From assembly GCA_910578385.1 (NCBI GenBank), contig CAJTQV010000009.1:1-64000 (forward strand): 64,000 nucleotides of DNA, in the 5' to 3' direction. The DNA comes from an uncultured Muribaculaceae bacterium (GTDB taxonomy: Bacteria > Bacteroidota > Bacteroidia > Bacteroidales > Muribaculaceae). This document shows positions 1-7,685 of this stretch, one piece after another (the first letter of the stretch is position 1; the number at the start of each line of letters is the position of its first letter). Made by a program: the position numbers and the translations under genes. The notes under the pieces are model-generated. The model did no database searches. It was not told the origin of the DNA and saw only the letters and a list, made by a program, of their open reading frames with translations.

Positions 1-330
1 GGGGAGCCAAGCTCGCCACCGGCCTGGTGAAGGAGGGATCCGTAGGGTGCTGGCTGAGGTGTCCGTTCGGTAGCTGCGCTGCTCGGGGGGGGGCAGCTGC
101 TGGGTCTCGGTGGCGAGCTTGGCTCGCCAGGTGTGGGGGAGCTACGGGGCGCGGTGGCGAGCTTGGCTCGCGGGTGTGGGAGCTGCGGGTCTCGGTGGCG
201 AGCTTGGCTCGCCAGGTGTGGGGGAGCTGCGGGGTGGTGGCGAGCTTGGCTCGCGGGTGTGGGAGCTGCGCGTCTCGGTGGCGAGCTTGGCTCGCCGGGT
301 GTGGCGCGACTACCGTCGCGCTCTGAGTCT
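1..330. repeat. G-rich palindromic tandem repeat array
   Basis: The core GGCGAGCTTGGCTCGCC, a near-perfect palindrome able to form a 7-bp stem around TTG, occurs at 112-128, 156-171, 197-213, 239-254 and 280-296. An opposite-orientation copy (loop CAA) sits at about 4-17. Two unit types alternate, roughly 45-47 nt and 38 nt, giving a higher-order period of 85 then 83 nt. The top strand is strongly G-rich, with a run of nine G at 85-93. Overlapping open frames exist in all three forward phases (27-326, 110-400, 133-435), but the period is not a multiple of three and each phase yields the same scrambled Trp/Arg/Gly peptides. I read it as non-coding. It stops abruptly before the AT-richer upstream region of the AraC gene and may continue left of the window. 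Confidence 0.85.
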
Positions 331-508
331 TTGCGCGCAGCGTCTTGGTGCGGCAGCGTCTTGGTGCGCTCGGTGTTTGTCAGGGGCATTGGGTCGTTAA
401 GTAGTGGGTTGGTACAATATTTTGCTCTTCTGTGAGTTTATTTATAGAGGGTTTATGCGGTTGGGATTGTGGTTGGTCTCATTCACATCTACTTAATTTT
501 TAATTTCT

Positions 509-1372
509 GTGACTACAGGACTTCACTATAATCTGAATCTTCCGGAGGATCTGTCTTCGATTCTTGAGCAAGATTTCTGGATGCTTGAGAATATCGGACC
601 CTCTATGCTCACCTCTCTGCGTGAGCCTGTAAAGTTTGCGGCGACTACATGGATCTTTGTCTTCAATGGCTCCGGTCGTGCAGATATCAACTTAGTAAAT
701 CATGAAATTTCTGCTCCTGCTCTCGTCTCTGTCAAAAGCACGCAGATCATGCAGCCGACCTTTCTCAGTCCGGACTTCAATGCAACCGTCATGGTCATGT
801 CAAAGCGGCTCAGTGAGAATCTTTTTTTGTTTCTCAACAGTTCTCCTTTGGCCTCAATATCCCTGAGGCATCCGGTCGTTTCTATTCCAGATGATTCTGT
901 CCAGGATTTCAAGGATTTCATTCAGGCTACTAAATCTTTACTTGCCGAGACATCGAATCCATATGGTTCGCAGGCTCTCATGTACCACCTGCTACTTTTC
1001 ATTCATCGCTACGGATATAAGTGTTTCCTGCCGTTCAAGGATGAGGTAGTTTCCCGTCAGGGCAGGATGTCTGACCAATTCCTTGCTCTTGTCCAGCAGA
1101 ACTTCCGCAAGGAAAGGTTCCTTGATTTCTATGCTTCCAAACTTGAGGTTACACCAAAGCATCTTTCTCGTACCATCAAGAAGCAAACCGGTTTCACGGC
1201 TGTGGAATGGATAGAACGTTATGTGATTCTTGAGGCAAAAGTTCTCCTTAAGTCATCAAATCTGAATATACAGCAGATTGCTGACGAGCTCAACTTCCCG
1301 TCCCAGTCTTTTTTCGGAAAGTACTTCAAGAAACAGACCGGTCTTTCTCCAAAAGAATTCAGAAATTCTTGA
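509..1372 (+). CDS. AraC family transcriptional regulator
   Basis: A 287-residue DNA-binding regulator. The last ~100 residues hold the two helix-turn-helix motifs of the AraC family: one around KLEVTPKHLSRTIKKQTG, the other around NIQQIADELNFPSQSFFGKYF, ending in the signature KKQTGLSPKEFRNS. The N-terminal ~180 residues are the variable sensing domain, probably cupin-like; no ligand can be named. The frame opens with GTG and no good ribosome binding site is visible; the first in-frame ATG is about 24 codons later, so the start is uncertain. It stands alone between the repeat array and a clear terminator at 1405-1432. The next gene on the same strand encodes a drug/metabolite exporter with its own -7 box, a possible but unproven target. 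Confidence 0.9.
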   Translation: MTTGLHYNLNLPEDLSSILEQDFWMLENIGPSMLTSLREPVKFAATTWIFVFNGSGRADINLVNHEISAPALVSVKSTQIMQPTFLSPDFNATVMVMSKRLSENLFLFLNSSPLASISLRHPVVSIPDDSVQDFKDFIQATKSLLAETSNPYGSQALMYHLLLFIHRYGYKCFLPFKDEVVSRQGRMSDQFLALVQQNFRKERFLDFYASKLEVTPKHLSRTIKKQTGFTAVEWIERYVILEAKVLLKSSNLNIQQIADELNFPSQSFFGKYFKKQTGLSPKEFRNS

Positions 1373-1404
1373 GTTGCTCACATATTTTGAGGATTTTCCC
1401 ATTA

Positions 1405-1432
1405 AATCGCCCCGTCAAGGGCGATTTTTTTT
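1405..1432 (+). terminator. Intrinsic terminator after the AraC gene
   Basis: AATCGCCC and GGGCGATT form an 8-bp stem around CGTCAA, followed by a run of eight T. It lies 33 nt after the AraC stop codon. Confidence 0.85.
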
Positions 1433-1463
1433 GAAACCATTCTTTAGATTTCGTAAAAATTCC

Positions 1464-1471
1464 TATCTTTG
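1464..1471 (+). promoter_or_regulatory. Bacteroidetes -7 box (TATCTTTG) for the DMT transporter
   Basis: TATCTTTG fits the TAnnTTTG -7 consensus of Bacteroidetes sigma factors. It lies ~95 nt upstream of the transporter ATG and just past the AraC terminator. No good -33 TTTG is visible at the usual spacing, so strength is unknown. Confidence 0.55.
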
Positions 1472-1564
1472 CATTTGGATTCGGGGAATATGGTACGCCT
1501 CCTTAAGCGCATGAAACTTTTTTACCAGAAAACGCAAACCGGGCATATGTCCGAACCTTAAATC

Positions 1565-2503
1565 ATGAAATTAGGAAACGCAACCAAGAGCAAGTATCTT
1601 GTATTATTGGGGCACATCGGTGCTCTACTGACAGTAACAGCATGGGGAACTTCATTCCTTAGTACCAAAGTGCTTATGGAAACCGGTGGCTTCACGCCGG
1701 TCGAGGTGTACGTCTACAGATTCCTCGCAGCCTATCTCGTTTTATTGCTTTTCACGTTCAAGAACATCCGCTCGAAATCCTGGCGTGACGAGCTGACTTT
1801 TCTTATAAGCGGAGTCTGCTGTGGTTCGCTGTATTTCATCACGGAGAATTACGCGTTGAAGATGACCACTACCGGTAATGTATCGCTGCTTGCATCAATA
1901 TCACCGATTTTCACTACCATACTTGTTGCGATCATGTATCGTCAGCGAATCCAGACCGGAGTCATGATTGGTTCTGTTGTCGCATTTATCGGAGCCGGAT
2001 GCATAATATTCAGTCATGGGGAAGGTCTTGAGTTTAGACCTGCCGGAGACTTGCTTGCGCTCAGTGCTGCATTTTCATGGGCAATCTACTCGGTCGCAAT
2101 CAAAAGAGTTATACCACTTTATAACGGGTTCTTTGTGACCCGTAAGCTCTTCTTCTATGGAGTGATTACAGCTGTGCCGCTGCTGATGTTGCAGCATGAT
2201 CCGTCGCATCTTCACTTGCTTTTCGATTTCTCACAGCCACAATATCTCATGAACTTCCTTTTCCTCGTTCTGATATGTTCTCTCTTCGCATATATCATAT
2301 GGAATGAGGCGATGAAGATTCTCGGGCCGGTAGCGTCCAACAACTATCTGTATGTCCAGCCTCTCGTGACGATGATAGCAGCCTATTTCCTGTTTGATGA
2401 AAATATCTATCTTCTCGGTTACATAGGATGTGTGCTGATTATCGGAGGTCTTATCTACTCGGACAAATGTCCTACGGGTCGTCTCGAACGTAAATTAAAA
2501 TAG
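1565..2503 (+). CDS. DMT superfamily transporter (EamA family)
   Basis: A 312-residue inner-membrane protein with about ten hydrophobic segments arranged as two EamA repeats, as in drug/metabolite exporters of the RhaT/YdcZ type. Typical family features are the N-terminal helix with AWGTSFLSTKVL, the G/F-rich repeat boundaries, and the second-repeat stretch ASNNYLYVQPLVTMIAAYFL near the C-terminus. The substrate cannot be read from sequence. It has its own -7 box upstream and ends in a two-way terminator shared with the convergent rubredoxin gene, so it is probably monocistronic. The neighbouring AraC regulator is a candidate controller by position only. Confidence 0.92.
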   Translation: MKLGNATKSKYLVLLGHIGALLTVTAWGTSFLSTKVLMETGGFTPVEVYVYRFLAAYLVLLLFTFKNIRSKSWRDELTFLISGVCCGSLYFITENYALKMTTTGNVSLLASISPIFTTILVAIMYRQRIQTGVMIGSVVAFIGAGCIIFSHGEGLEFRPAGDLLALSAAFSWAIYSVAIKRVIPLYNGFFVTRKLFFYGVITAVPLLMLQHDPSHLHLLFDFSQPQYLMNFLFLVLICSLFAYIIWNEAMKILGPVASNNYLYVQPLVTMIAAYFLFDENIYLLGYIGCVLIIGGLIYSDKCPTGRLERKLK

Positions 2504-2521
2504 CATCCCGGCAGACAGAAT

Positions 2522-2562
2522 AAAAATGCGGCGGCAGTCTTATGGACTGTCGCCGTATTTTT
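2522..2562. terminator. Bidirectional terminator between transporter and rubredoxin
   Basis: A 12-bp stem (2528-2539 with 2545-2556, two wobble pairs) has T-rich flanks on both strands: ATTTTT downstream on + and ATTTTTA downstream on -. It serves two convergent genes. Confidence 0.85.
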
Positions 2563-2601
2563 CATAGCCATTTGTGACAATGGCTTATCCGGTGTGAATG
2601 G

Positions 2602-2769
2602 TTACTCCTCGGGAAGTTCTTCAAAATCTTCCTTGCCGACACCGCAAACAGGGCATACCCAGGAATCAGGGATATCCTCAAATGCGGTTCCGGGAGCTAT
2701 ACCGTTGTCAGGGTCGCCCACTTCGGGGTCATATACCCAGTCACATACTGTGCAGATGTATTTCTTCAT
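2602..2769 (-). CDS. Rubredoxin
   Basis: A 55-residue protein reading MKKYICTVCDWVYDPEVG at its start. It carries the two CxxC knuckles of rubredoxin, Cys6/Cys9 (YICTVC) and Cys39/Cys42 (WVCPVCG), which bind one iron, and the invariant WVYDP, PG and DSW motifs. It is a small cytoplasmic electron carrier, in anaerobes usually serving peroxide or superoxide reductases such as rubrerythrin. The frame is short but unmistakable. It lies alone on the minus strand, convergent with the transporter gene. No convincing -7 box was found upstream. Confidence 0.96.
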   Translation of the reverse strand: MKKYICTVCDWVYDPEVGDPDNGIAPGTAFEDIPDSWVCPVCGVGKEDFEELPEE

Positions 2770-2888
2770 AACTGTTTGAATTTTTAGTGTTATTTACCTT
2801 TTCATCATTTAAACACCACGGTACACATAAGGTTCATGGACTATAGAGTTTATAGCGGCTGCGAATTGTGAAAATATGATTGCTGCGA

Positions 2889-2920
2889 TTTGCATATTTC
2901 TGTCCGATATATTATATTTG
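2889..2920 (+). promoter_or_regulatory. Strong Bacteroidetes promoter for the DUF1015 gene
   Basis: TTTG at 2889-2892, a 20-nt spacer and TATATTTG at 2913-2920 match the -33/-7 consensus exactly. The transcript would start near 2926, leaving a leader of about 115 nt. This rules out initiation at the upstream in-frame codon near 2890, which lies inside the promoter. Confidence 0.85.
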
Positions 2921-3042
2921 CACTGCAAACAGAACATAACATTATAAAGGACATGTCCGGTTGCAAAACGGCACTCTCAGATATGAAGTGCCCGTGCAGA
3001 TTGGAAACAGTTCAAAACACAACCTTAAATTCAAATAAAACC

Positions 3043-4287
3043 ATGGCAAAAGTAAAACCCTTCAAAGGTATCCGTCCTCCCCGCGAACTCGTGGAAGAAG
3101 TAGCTTCACGTCCCTATGACGTTCTGAACTCAGAAGAAGCACGTAAGGAAGCCGAGGGCAACGAGAAGAGCCTCTACCACATCATCAAACCCGAAATTGA
3201 TTTCGCTCCCGGTTTCGACGAGCATGATCCGGCTGTCTATGACAAGGCTGTCGAGAACTTCAACATGTTCCAGGAAAAAGGCTGGCTTGTACAGGACACG
3301 AAGGAGAACTACTATATTTATGCCCAGACCATGGATGGCCGCACGCAGTACGGCTTCGTGGTAGCAGCATGGGTGCCCGACTATATGGAGGGACGCATCA
3401 AGAAACATGAGCTTACCCGTCGCGACAAAGAGGAAGACCGCATGAAGCACGTCCGCTGCAACAATGCGAACATAGAGCCGGTATTCTTCGCTTTCCCCGA
3501 CAACGAGCGTCTGGAGGAAATAATCCGCACGGTCACTGCCGCAGAACCCGAATATGACTTCGTCGCTCCCGACGGATTCGGTCACACTCTCTGGGTCATC
3601 GACAACCCTGAGATGATTGCCGAGGTAACAGCCGAGTTCGAGAAGATTCCTTCTCTCTACATCGCTGACGGACACCACCGTTCGGCCGCTGCCGCTCTCG
3701 TAGGTAACGAGAAAGCACAGAATAACCCCAACCACAAGGGAGATGAGGAATACAACTACTTCATGGCCGTTGCGTTCCCCGCATCTCACCTGAAGATTAT
3801 CGACTACAACCGCGTTGTGCGTGACCTCAACGGTCTCACTCCCGAAGAATTCCTCGCTCGCATCGGAGAGAACTTCGAGGTGAAGGATATGGGCACAGAG
3901 ATCTACCATCCCAACGCACTCCACAACTTCTCACTCTACCTCGGTGGCCGCTGGTATTCACTTACCGCTAAGCCGGGTACATACAACGACAACGACCCGA
4001 TCGGTGTCCTTGACGTAACTGTATCATCCGACCTCATTCTGCGCGATATCCTCGGCATCACCGACCTCCGCTCAGACAAGCGCATCGACTTCGTGGGTGG
4101 TATCCGTGGTCTTGAGGAGCTGAAGCGCCGCGTAGACAGCGGTGAGATGGCCATGGCACTCGCTCTCTATCCTGTGACCATGGATCAGCTCATCGACATC
4201 GCCGATACAGGCAATATCATGCCTCCGAAGACCACATGGTTCGAGCCTAAACTCCGCTCGGGTCTTGTGATTCACAAGCTCGACTGA
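3043..4287 (+). CDS. DUF1015 family protein
   Basis: A 414-residue soluble protein of the DUF1015 family, widespread in bacteria but without a settled biochemical role. It begins MAKVKPFKGIRPP, typical of the family, and contains the conserved IADGHHRSAAA segment around residue 208 and the late DKRIDFVGGIRGLEEL segment. The open frame extends 51 codons further upstream, but that stretch contains the promoter at 2889-2920, so ATG 3043 is the chosen start. The family is often linked to serine biosynthesis loci in Bacteroidetes (recalled, not tested); no such genes are adjacent here. The region is rich in C-ending codons, as expected of a well-expressed gene. Confidence 0.92.
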   Translation: MAKVKPFKGIRPPRELVEEVASRPYDVLNSEEARKEAEGNEKSLYHIIKPEIDFAPGFDEHDPAVYDKAVENFNMFQEKGWLVQDTKENYYIYAQTMDGRTQYGFVVAAWVPDYMEGRIKKHELTRRDKEEDRMKHVRCNNANIEPVFFAFPDNERLEEIIRTVTAAEPEYDFVAPDGFGHTLWVIDNPEMIAEVTAEFEKIPSLYIADGHHRSAAAALVGNEKAQNNPNHKGDEEYNYFMAVAFPASHLKIIDYNRVVRDLNGLTPEEFLARIGENFEVKDMGTEIYHPNALHNFSLYLGGRWYSLTAKPGTYNDNDPIGVLDVTVSSDLILRDILGITDLRSDKRIDFVGGIRGLEELKRRVDSGEMAMALALYPVTMDQLIDIADTGNIMPPKTTWFEPKLRSGLVIHKLD

Positions 4288-4308
4288 TAACACAGCCGAG
4301 GGCTTTTA

Positions 4309-4332
4309 CTCCTTTGCTCAAATGGAAAGGAG
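4309..4332 (+). promoter_or_regulatory. Hairpin masking a Shine-Dalgarno sequence upstream of the C45 hydrolase
   Basis: AAAGGAG at 4326-4332 lies 9 nt before ATG 4342, an unusually good ribosome binding site for a Bacteroidetes gene. CTCCTTT at 4309-4315 is its exact complement, separated by a 10-nt loop, so the leader can fold to hide the site. There is no T tract, which argues against a terminator. Confidence 0.55.
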
Positions 4333-4341
4333 CTTATTGAA

Positions 4342-5481
4342 ATGACAAGATATTTAAAGACACTTCTATGTATGGTCGCGGCGGCTTTTATGCCCGTCGC
4401 GGCCTTTCCATGTACATCCGCCATTGTCAGCGCGGATGCTAACCCTTCCGGCCGCCCCATCCTATGGAAGCATCGTGACACCAGCACTATCGATAATAAA
4501 GTCGAGTATGTCGCGCCAGCCAAAGGAAATTTCGGTTATGTAGCTTTGTTCAACGCTGCCGATAAAGAACTTAAAGAGGCCTGGATGGGCATGAACGATG
4601 CAGGTTTCGCTGTGATGAACACGGCATCGTACAATATCAAAGATGACAAAGTCCCGGCCAAGAAGATGGACCGTGAGGGAATCCTGATGACGAAAGCTCT
4701 CCAGACGTGCCGCACGGTCGAGGATTTCGCGCATCTTCTCGACACATATCCTCGGCCCATGGGTGTCGAGGCTAATTTCGGTGTCATAGATGCCACCGGA
4801 GCAGGCGCATTTTTCGAGACCAACAACCATTCATACGTCAGATACAATCTTTCAGATGCTACCGATGGCGTGCTCGTGCGTACCAACTACAGTCACTCGG
4901 GACGTCCCAACGAGGGATACGGATTTGTGCGCGAGGCAAATGCCAATTGCATCTTGCAGCCATATATAGATGAGAAGTCGGTTACTCCCGAGGTGTTGAC
5001 CGAGGTCGTGAGCCGGACTTTCTATCATGACCTGAAGAAAAAAGACTATACATCGGCCGGCGAGCGGTGGGTCATTGACCAGGATTTTATCCCACGGTAT
5101 AAATCGACTGCAACTATTGCAATCGAAGGTTGCCATCCGGTAGAATCTGTTGATTCTGTCACGCCCGGCATGATCGGTAAGGAATATATAATGTGGACGG
5201 GACTCGGTTATCCGCCGGTTGCAGAGATACGTGCGGTAAGATGTGCGGCCGACGGCGTTGACAAGGATCTGCAGGGATCGCTGCCCGACGGACACTCGCC
5301 ACTCGGGGACGAGGCTCGCCGCAAGCGCGACGAGGTTTTCCCTCTTAAAGCAGGAAACGGTGACAAATACATAGACATCACAAAGCTCTATAACGAAGAG
5401 GGGACGGGCTATGCGCAACAGGCAATCTCACGCAACCGTCAGACATACCGCAACGAGACACTCAACAGAGATGGAAAGTAA
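4342..5481 (+). CDS. Secreted C45-type Ntn hydrolase
   Basis: A 379-residue protein resembling peptidase family C45 / acyl-coenzyme A:6-aminopenicillanic acid acyltransferase proteins. Residues 1-23 form a signal peptide, and Cys24 follows at once in FPCTSAIVSA. In this family the newly exposed N-terminal Cys is the catalytic nucleophile that hydrolyses amide bonds. Other family features are KHRDTS (the early Arg-Asp region) and the WMGMNDAGFAVMNTAS segment. Likely periplasmic; the substrate is unknown. It overlaps the next gene by 11 nt, suggesting coupled expression, and its ribosome binding site can be masked by a hairpin. Confidence 0.82.
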   Translation: MTRYLKTLLCMVAAAFMPVAAFPCTSAIVSADANPSGRPILWKHRDTSTIDNKVEYVAPAKGNFGYVALFNAADKELKEAWMGMNDAGFAVMNTASYNIKDDKVPAKKMDREGILMTKALQTCRTVEDFAHLLDTYPRPMGVEANFGVIDATGAGAFFETNNHSYVRYNLSDATDGVLVRTNYSHSGRPNEGYGFVREANANCILQPYIDEKSVTPEVLTEVVSRTFYHDLKKKDYTSAGERWVIDQDFIPRYKSTATIAIEGCHPVESVDSVTPGMIGKEYIMWTGLGYPPVAEIRAVRCAADGVDKDLQGSLPDGHSPLGDEARRKRDEVFPLKAGNGDKYIDITKLYNEEGTGYAQQAISRNRQTYRNETLNRDGK

Positions 5482-6031
5482 GGTCTACAGAATGGGAGGG
5501 GGCAGTTTCGCCCTGGAGATGCTCTTCCGTTATGCCGGTATCTGGATGCTTCTGCTTTCCGTCACGGCACTGACGGGGATAATTCTCGGCATAACAATAG
5601 ACCTGCGTTGGTTTGTGATTGGACTGATGGTGGTCTTTGTCGTAATTCCGATGGTACTTGCGTTTCTGTATTATTATTTCGGACTCAGACGCGAGTGTTT
5701 CATCAACACTATACCGCATACTGTTGTTGTCAATAATGCCGGAGTGACGGTAAGAATGCATCTCCCTGACAACGGCAGCGATGAGCCTGGTGCGGAAGGT
5801 TCGTCTGCTGAGTCGGATAAAGAGCCGAGAATCCGCGAAGAGTTCTTTCCTTATGTCCAGATGCAGCCTTACCGTATAGGCAGCAAGTCGGTGATAATAC
5901 CGCTGCGCACACCGGCGAAGGGATTTATCTGGATACCTGCAGATGCTTTCGAGGAGCAGGAGGAACTTGCCGAAGCTCTTCAACTCATCGATACACGAAT
6001 AGCTGAGTTGCATCCCGCCAAAACAAAATAG
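5471..6031 (+). CDS. Small membrane protein, YcxB-like layout
   Basis: A 186-residue protein with two adjacent transmembrane segments at about residues 20-70, followed by a ~110-residue soluble domain containing an acidic, low-complexity loop (GSDEPGAEGSSAESDKEP). The layout of two helices then a beta-rich domain ending in a leucine-rich helix resembles the YcxB-like family; this is a weak resemblance and the function is unknown. ATG 5471 is preferred over the longer frame from 5411 because it places the start over the stop codon of the C45 gene (11-nt overlap), as in a translationally coupled pair. Confidence 0.75.
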   Translation: MESKVYRMGGGSFALEMLFRYAGIWMLLLSVTALTGIILGITIDLRWFVIGLMVVFVVIPMVLAFLYYYFGLRRECFINTIPHTVVVNNAGVTVRMHLPDNGSDEPGAEGSSAESDKEPRIREEFFPYVQMQPYRIGSKSVIIPLRTPAKGFIWIPADAFEEQEELAEALQLIDTRIAELHPAKTK

Positions 6032-6050
6032 CATTCCACAATAACCAATT

Positions 6051-6473
6051 ATGAGGATACTGAAGGACACCAACAAGAAATATTGCTTTATCATGGATAT
6101 GGAAGTCCGTGATTACGAGCTTGATTGCGAGCAGATTGTCAACAATGCCAACTATCTGCACTACATGGAGCATACACGACATAAATTCTGCAAGGATGCC
6201 GGATTGTCGTTTATAGAGATGCACAATCAAGGCATTGATGCGGTAGTACGCAAGATCGAAGTTGAATACAAGACCTCCCTCCGGGGAGGTGACAGCTTTT
6301 TGAGCTGCCTGCGTCTTGAACGCAAGGGCCCCCGCTTCATATTTCATCAGGATATCTTGAAATCAAATGGAGACGTTTGTGCGGAAGGGGTCGTTACCGT
6401 AGTAGTGCTTAAAAACGGTAAGCTGACACGCGGTGACGAGCTTGCGGCAGTCTTCGGGCGTTACATACGCTGA
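6051..6473 (+). CDS. Acyl-CoA thioesterase (4HBT/hotdog fold)
   Basis: A 140-residue hotdog-fold protein of the YbgC/FadM type, which hydrolyses acyl-CoA or related thioesters. The family's first strand and helix are visible in VRDYELDCEQIVNNANYL and the following YMEHTRHKFC, with Asp/Asn and the HxxxxE region of 4-hydroxybenzoyl-CoA thioesterases; the mid-protein EVEYKTSLRGGD is also typical. An internal Met about 14 codons in (MDMEVRDYEL) is an alternative start that gives a more usual N-terminus. It follows the membrane protein by 19 nt and precedes dprA by 20 nt, so it is probably part of the same transcript. Confidence 0.87.
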   Translation: MRILKDTNKKYCFIMDMEVRDYELDCEQIVNNANYLHYMEHTRHKFCKDAGLSFIEMHNQGIDAVVRKIEVEYKTSLRGGDSFLSCLRLERKGPRFIFHQDILKSNGDVCAEGVVTVVVLKNGKLTRGDELAAVFGRYIR

Positions 6474-6496
6474 AAAACAGGTCAAACCCTTACGTG

Positions 6497-7609
6497 ATGG
6501 AGCAGGACAGGTTGCATAAGATAGCGTTGTCAATGACACCGGGCGTAAATGCCACGGTAGTGCGTGCCATGGAGGAACGGAGTATCACACCTTCCGATTT
6601 TTTCTCCATGAGCATGTCGGAATTATTCCGGGCGCTTGGTTGCGGATCGCGTTTTGAAGATCTCGCACGTCAGGAGGCATTGTTCCGTGCCCGTCGTGAG
6701 CTTGATTTTATCGACCGACATTCGGTTCAGGCTTTATTTCTGACCGACGACAACTATCCTCACCTTCTGAGAGAGATTCCCGATGCACCGGTAGTCTTGT
6801 ATAAACTTGGAGAGGGTAATCTTGATGCTTCTCCGGCTTTCAGTCTTGTTGGTACACGTCGTTGCACATCCTATGGGCTGAACTTCACAAAGTCACTTGT
6901 TGCCGACCTTTCGGCTTATTATCCCGATGCGCTGGTCATAAGCGGACTTGCATATGGCATAGACGCCGCAGCCCATACTTCCGCCCTTGAGAATGGTGTC
7001 GCTACCGCAGCGGTTGTAGCCCACGGTCTCGACATGATCTATCCGGCCCCGCACCGCGATCTTGCTCGGCGCATAATAGCCGCAGGAGGAGCGATAGTGT
7101 CGGAATACCCTTCAGGTGTAAGGCCGTTCCAGAGGAATTTCCTTGAGCGTAACCGGATAGTGGCCGGACTCAGTGAACTTACGATAGTGGCTGAGTCGGA
7201 AGTAAAAGGAGGGGCTATGAGCACTGCGAATCAAGCATTTTCATATTCCCGGGAGGTTGTGGCGCTACCCGGTCGTTCAACAGACATCACAAGTTCCGGA
7301 TGCAATCATCTCATTGCGCGGAGCAAAGCCCATATTTTCACGTCAGTAGGCGACCTACTTTCGCTGATGCAGTGGAAAATACCGGCTATCGGTGTGGCTC
7401 CTCCGGCGGAGAAACCTCTGTTCCCGGAACTTGAAGGAGACATGGCCCGTGTCTACAATCTCATGATTTCCGACAGAAGGCCCATGCAGATCGATGAATT
7501 ACATTCAGGTTCAGGTCTTGCCATGCCGGCATTGATGACCGCACTCTCAGATCTCGAATTCGAGGGAGTTATTGTCAGACTTCCCGGAGCAAGATATGAA
7601 CTTGCGTGA
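6497..7609 (+). CDS. dprA: DNA-processing protein DprA
   Basis: A 370-residue single-stranded DNA-binding protein that loads RecA onto incoming DNA in natural transformation. A helix-hairpin-helix-like N-terminus precedes the Rossmann domain, whose hallmarks are SLVGTRRCTSYG, ISGLAYGIDAAAH, HGLDMIYPAPH and the long SEYPSGVRPFQRNFLERNR segment. VKGGAMSTANQA and ALPGR follow, and a C-terminal winged-helix domain (DELHSGSGLAMPALMTALSDLE) ends the protein. GTG at 6494 directly precedes ATG 6497; ATG is preferred. In most non-competent bacteria dprA persists with a poorly known recombination role. Probably cotranscribed with the upstream thioesterase. Confidence 0.96.
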   Translation: MEQDRLHKIALSMTPGVNATVVRAMEERSITPSDFFSMSMSELFRALGCGSRFEDLARQEALFRARRELDFIDRHSVQALFLTDDNYPHLLREIPDAPVVLYKLGEGNLDASPAFSLVGTRRCTSYGLNFTKSLVADLSAYYPDALVISGLAYGIDAAAHTSALENGVATAAVVAHGLDMIYPAPHRDLARRIIAAGGAIVSEYPSGVRPFQRNFLERNRIVAGLSELTIVAESEVKGGAMSTANQAFSYSREVVALPGRSTDITSSGCNHLIARSKAHIFTSVGDLLSLMQWKIPAIGVAPPAEKPLFPELEGDMARVYNLMISDRRPMQIDELHSGSGLAMPALMTALSDLEFEGVIVRLPGARYELA

Positions 7610-7612
7610 CAG

Positions 7613-7620
7613 TAAATTTG
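7613..7620 (+). promoter_or_regulatory. -7 box (TAAATTTG) for the nucleoside phosphorylase gene
   Basis: TAAATTTG fits TAnnTTTG and starts 4 nt after the dprA stop codon. It would give a leader of about 58 nt (ATG 7684) or 94 nt (ATG 7720). No TTTG lies at the -33 position. Confidence 0.5.
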
Positions 7621-7669
7621 TTATAAACTAAGTAGAGGTTTAATCTGAACATCTACACTAACCGAGCGG

Positions 7670-7685
7670 ATCTGTTATAACAGAT
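7670..7685. promoter_or_regulatory. 16-bp perfect palindrome overlapping the phosphorylase start
   Basis: ATCTGTTATAACAGAT is its own reverse complement and reaches into the first possible start codon (ATG 7684-7686). As DNA it is operator-like; as RNA it could form a 6-bp stem with a TATA loop that hides the AUG. Confidence 0.5.

Noticed and set aside
1..330. CRISPR array
   Set aside because: Units are contiguous and alternate in two types, without unique spacers, and no cas genes are nearby.
27..435. Three overlapping forward open frames of ~100 codons in the repeat array
   Set aside because: They exist because G/C-rich repeats lack stop codons; the same peptides shift between phases since the repeat period is 83-85 nt, and no start or ribosome site stands out.
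3130..3924. A 264-codon open frame antisense to the DUF1015 gene
   Set aside because: Shadow of C-ending codons in the sense gene; no promoter or start context.
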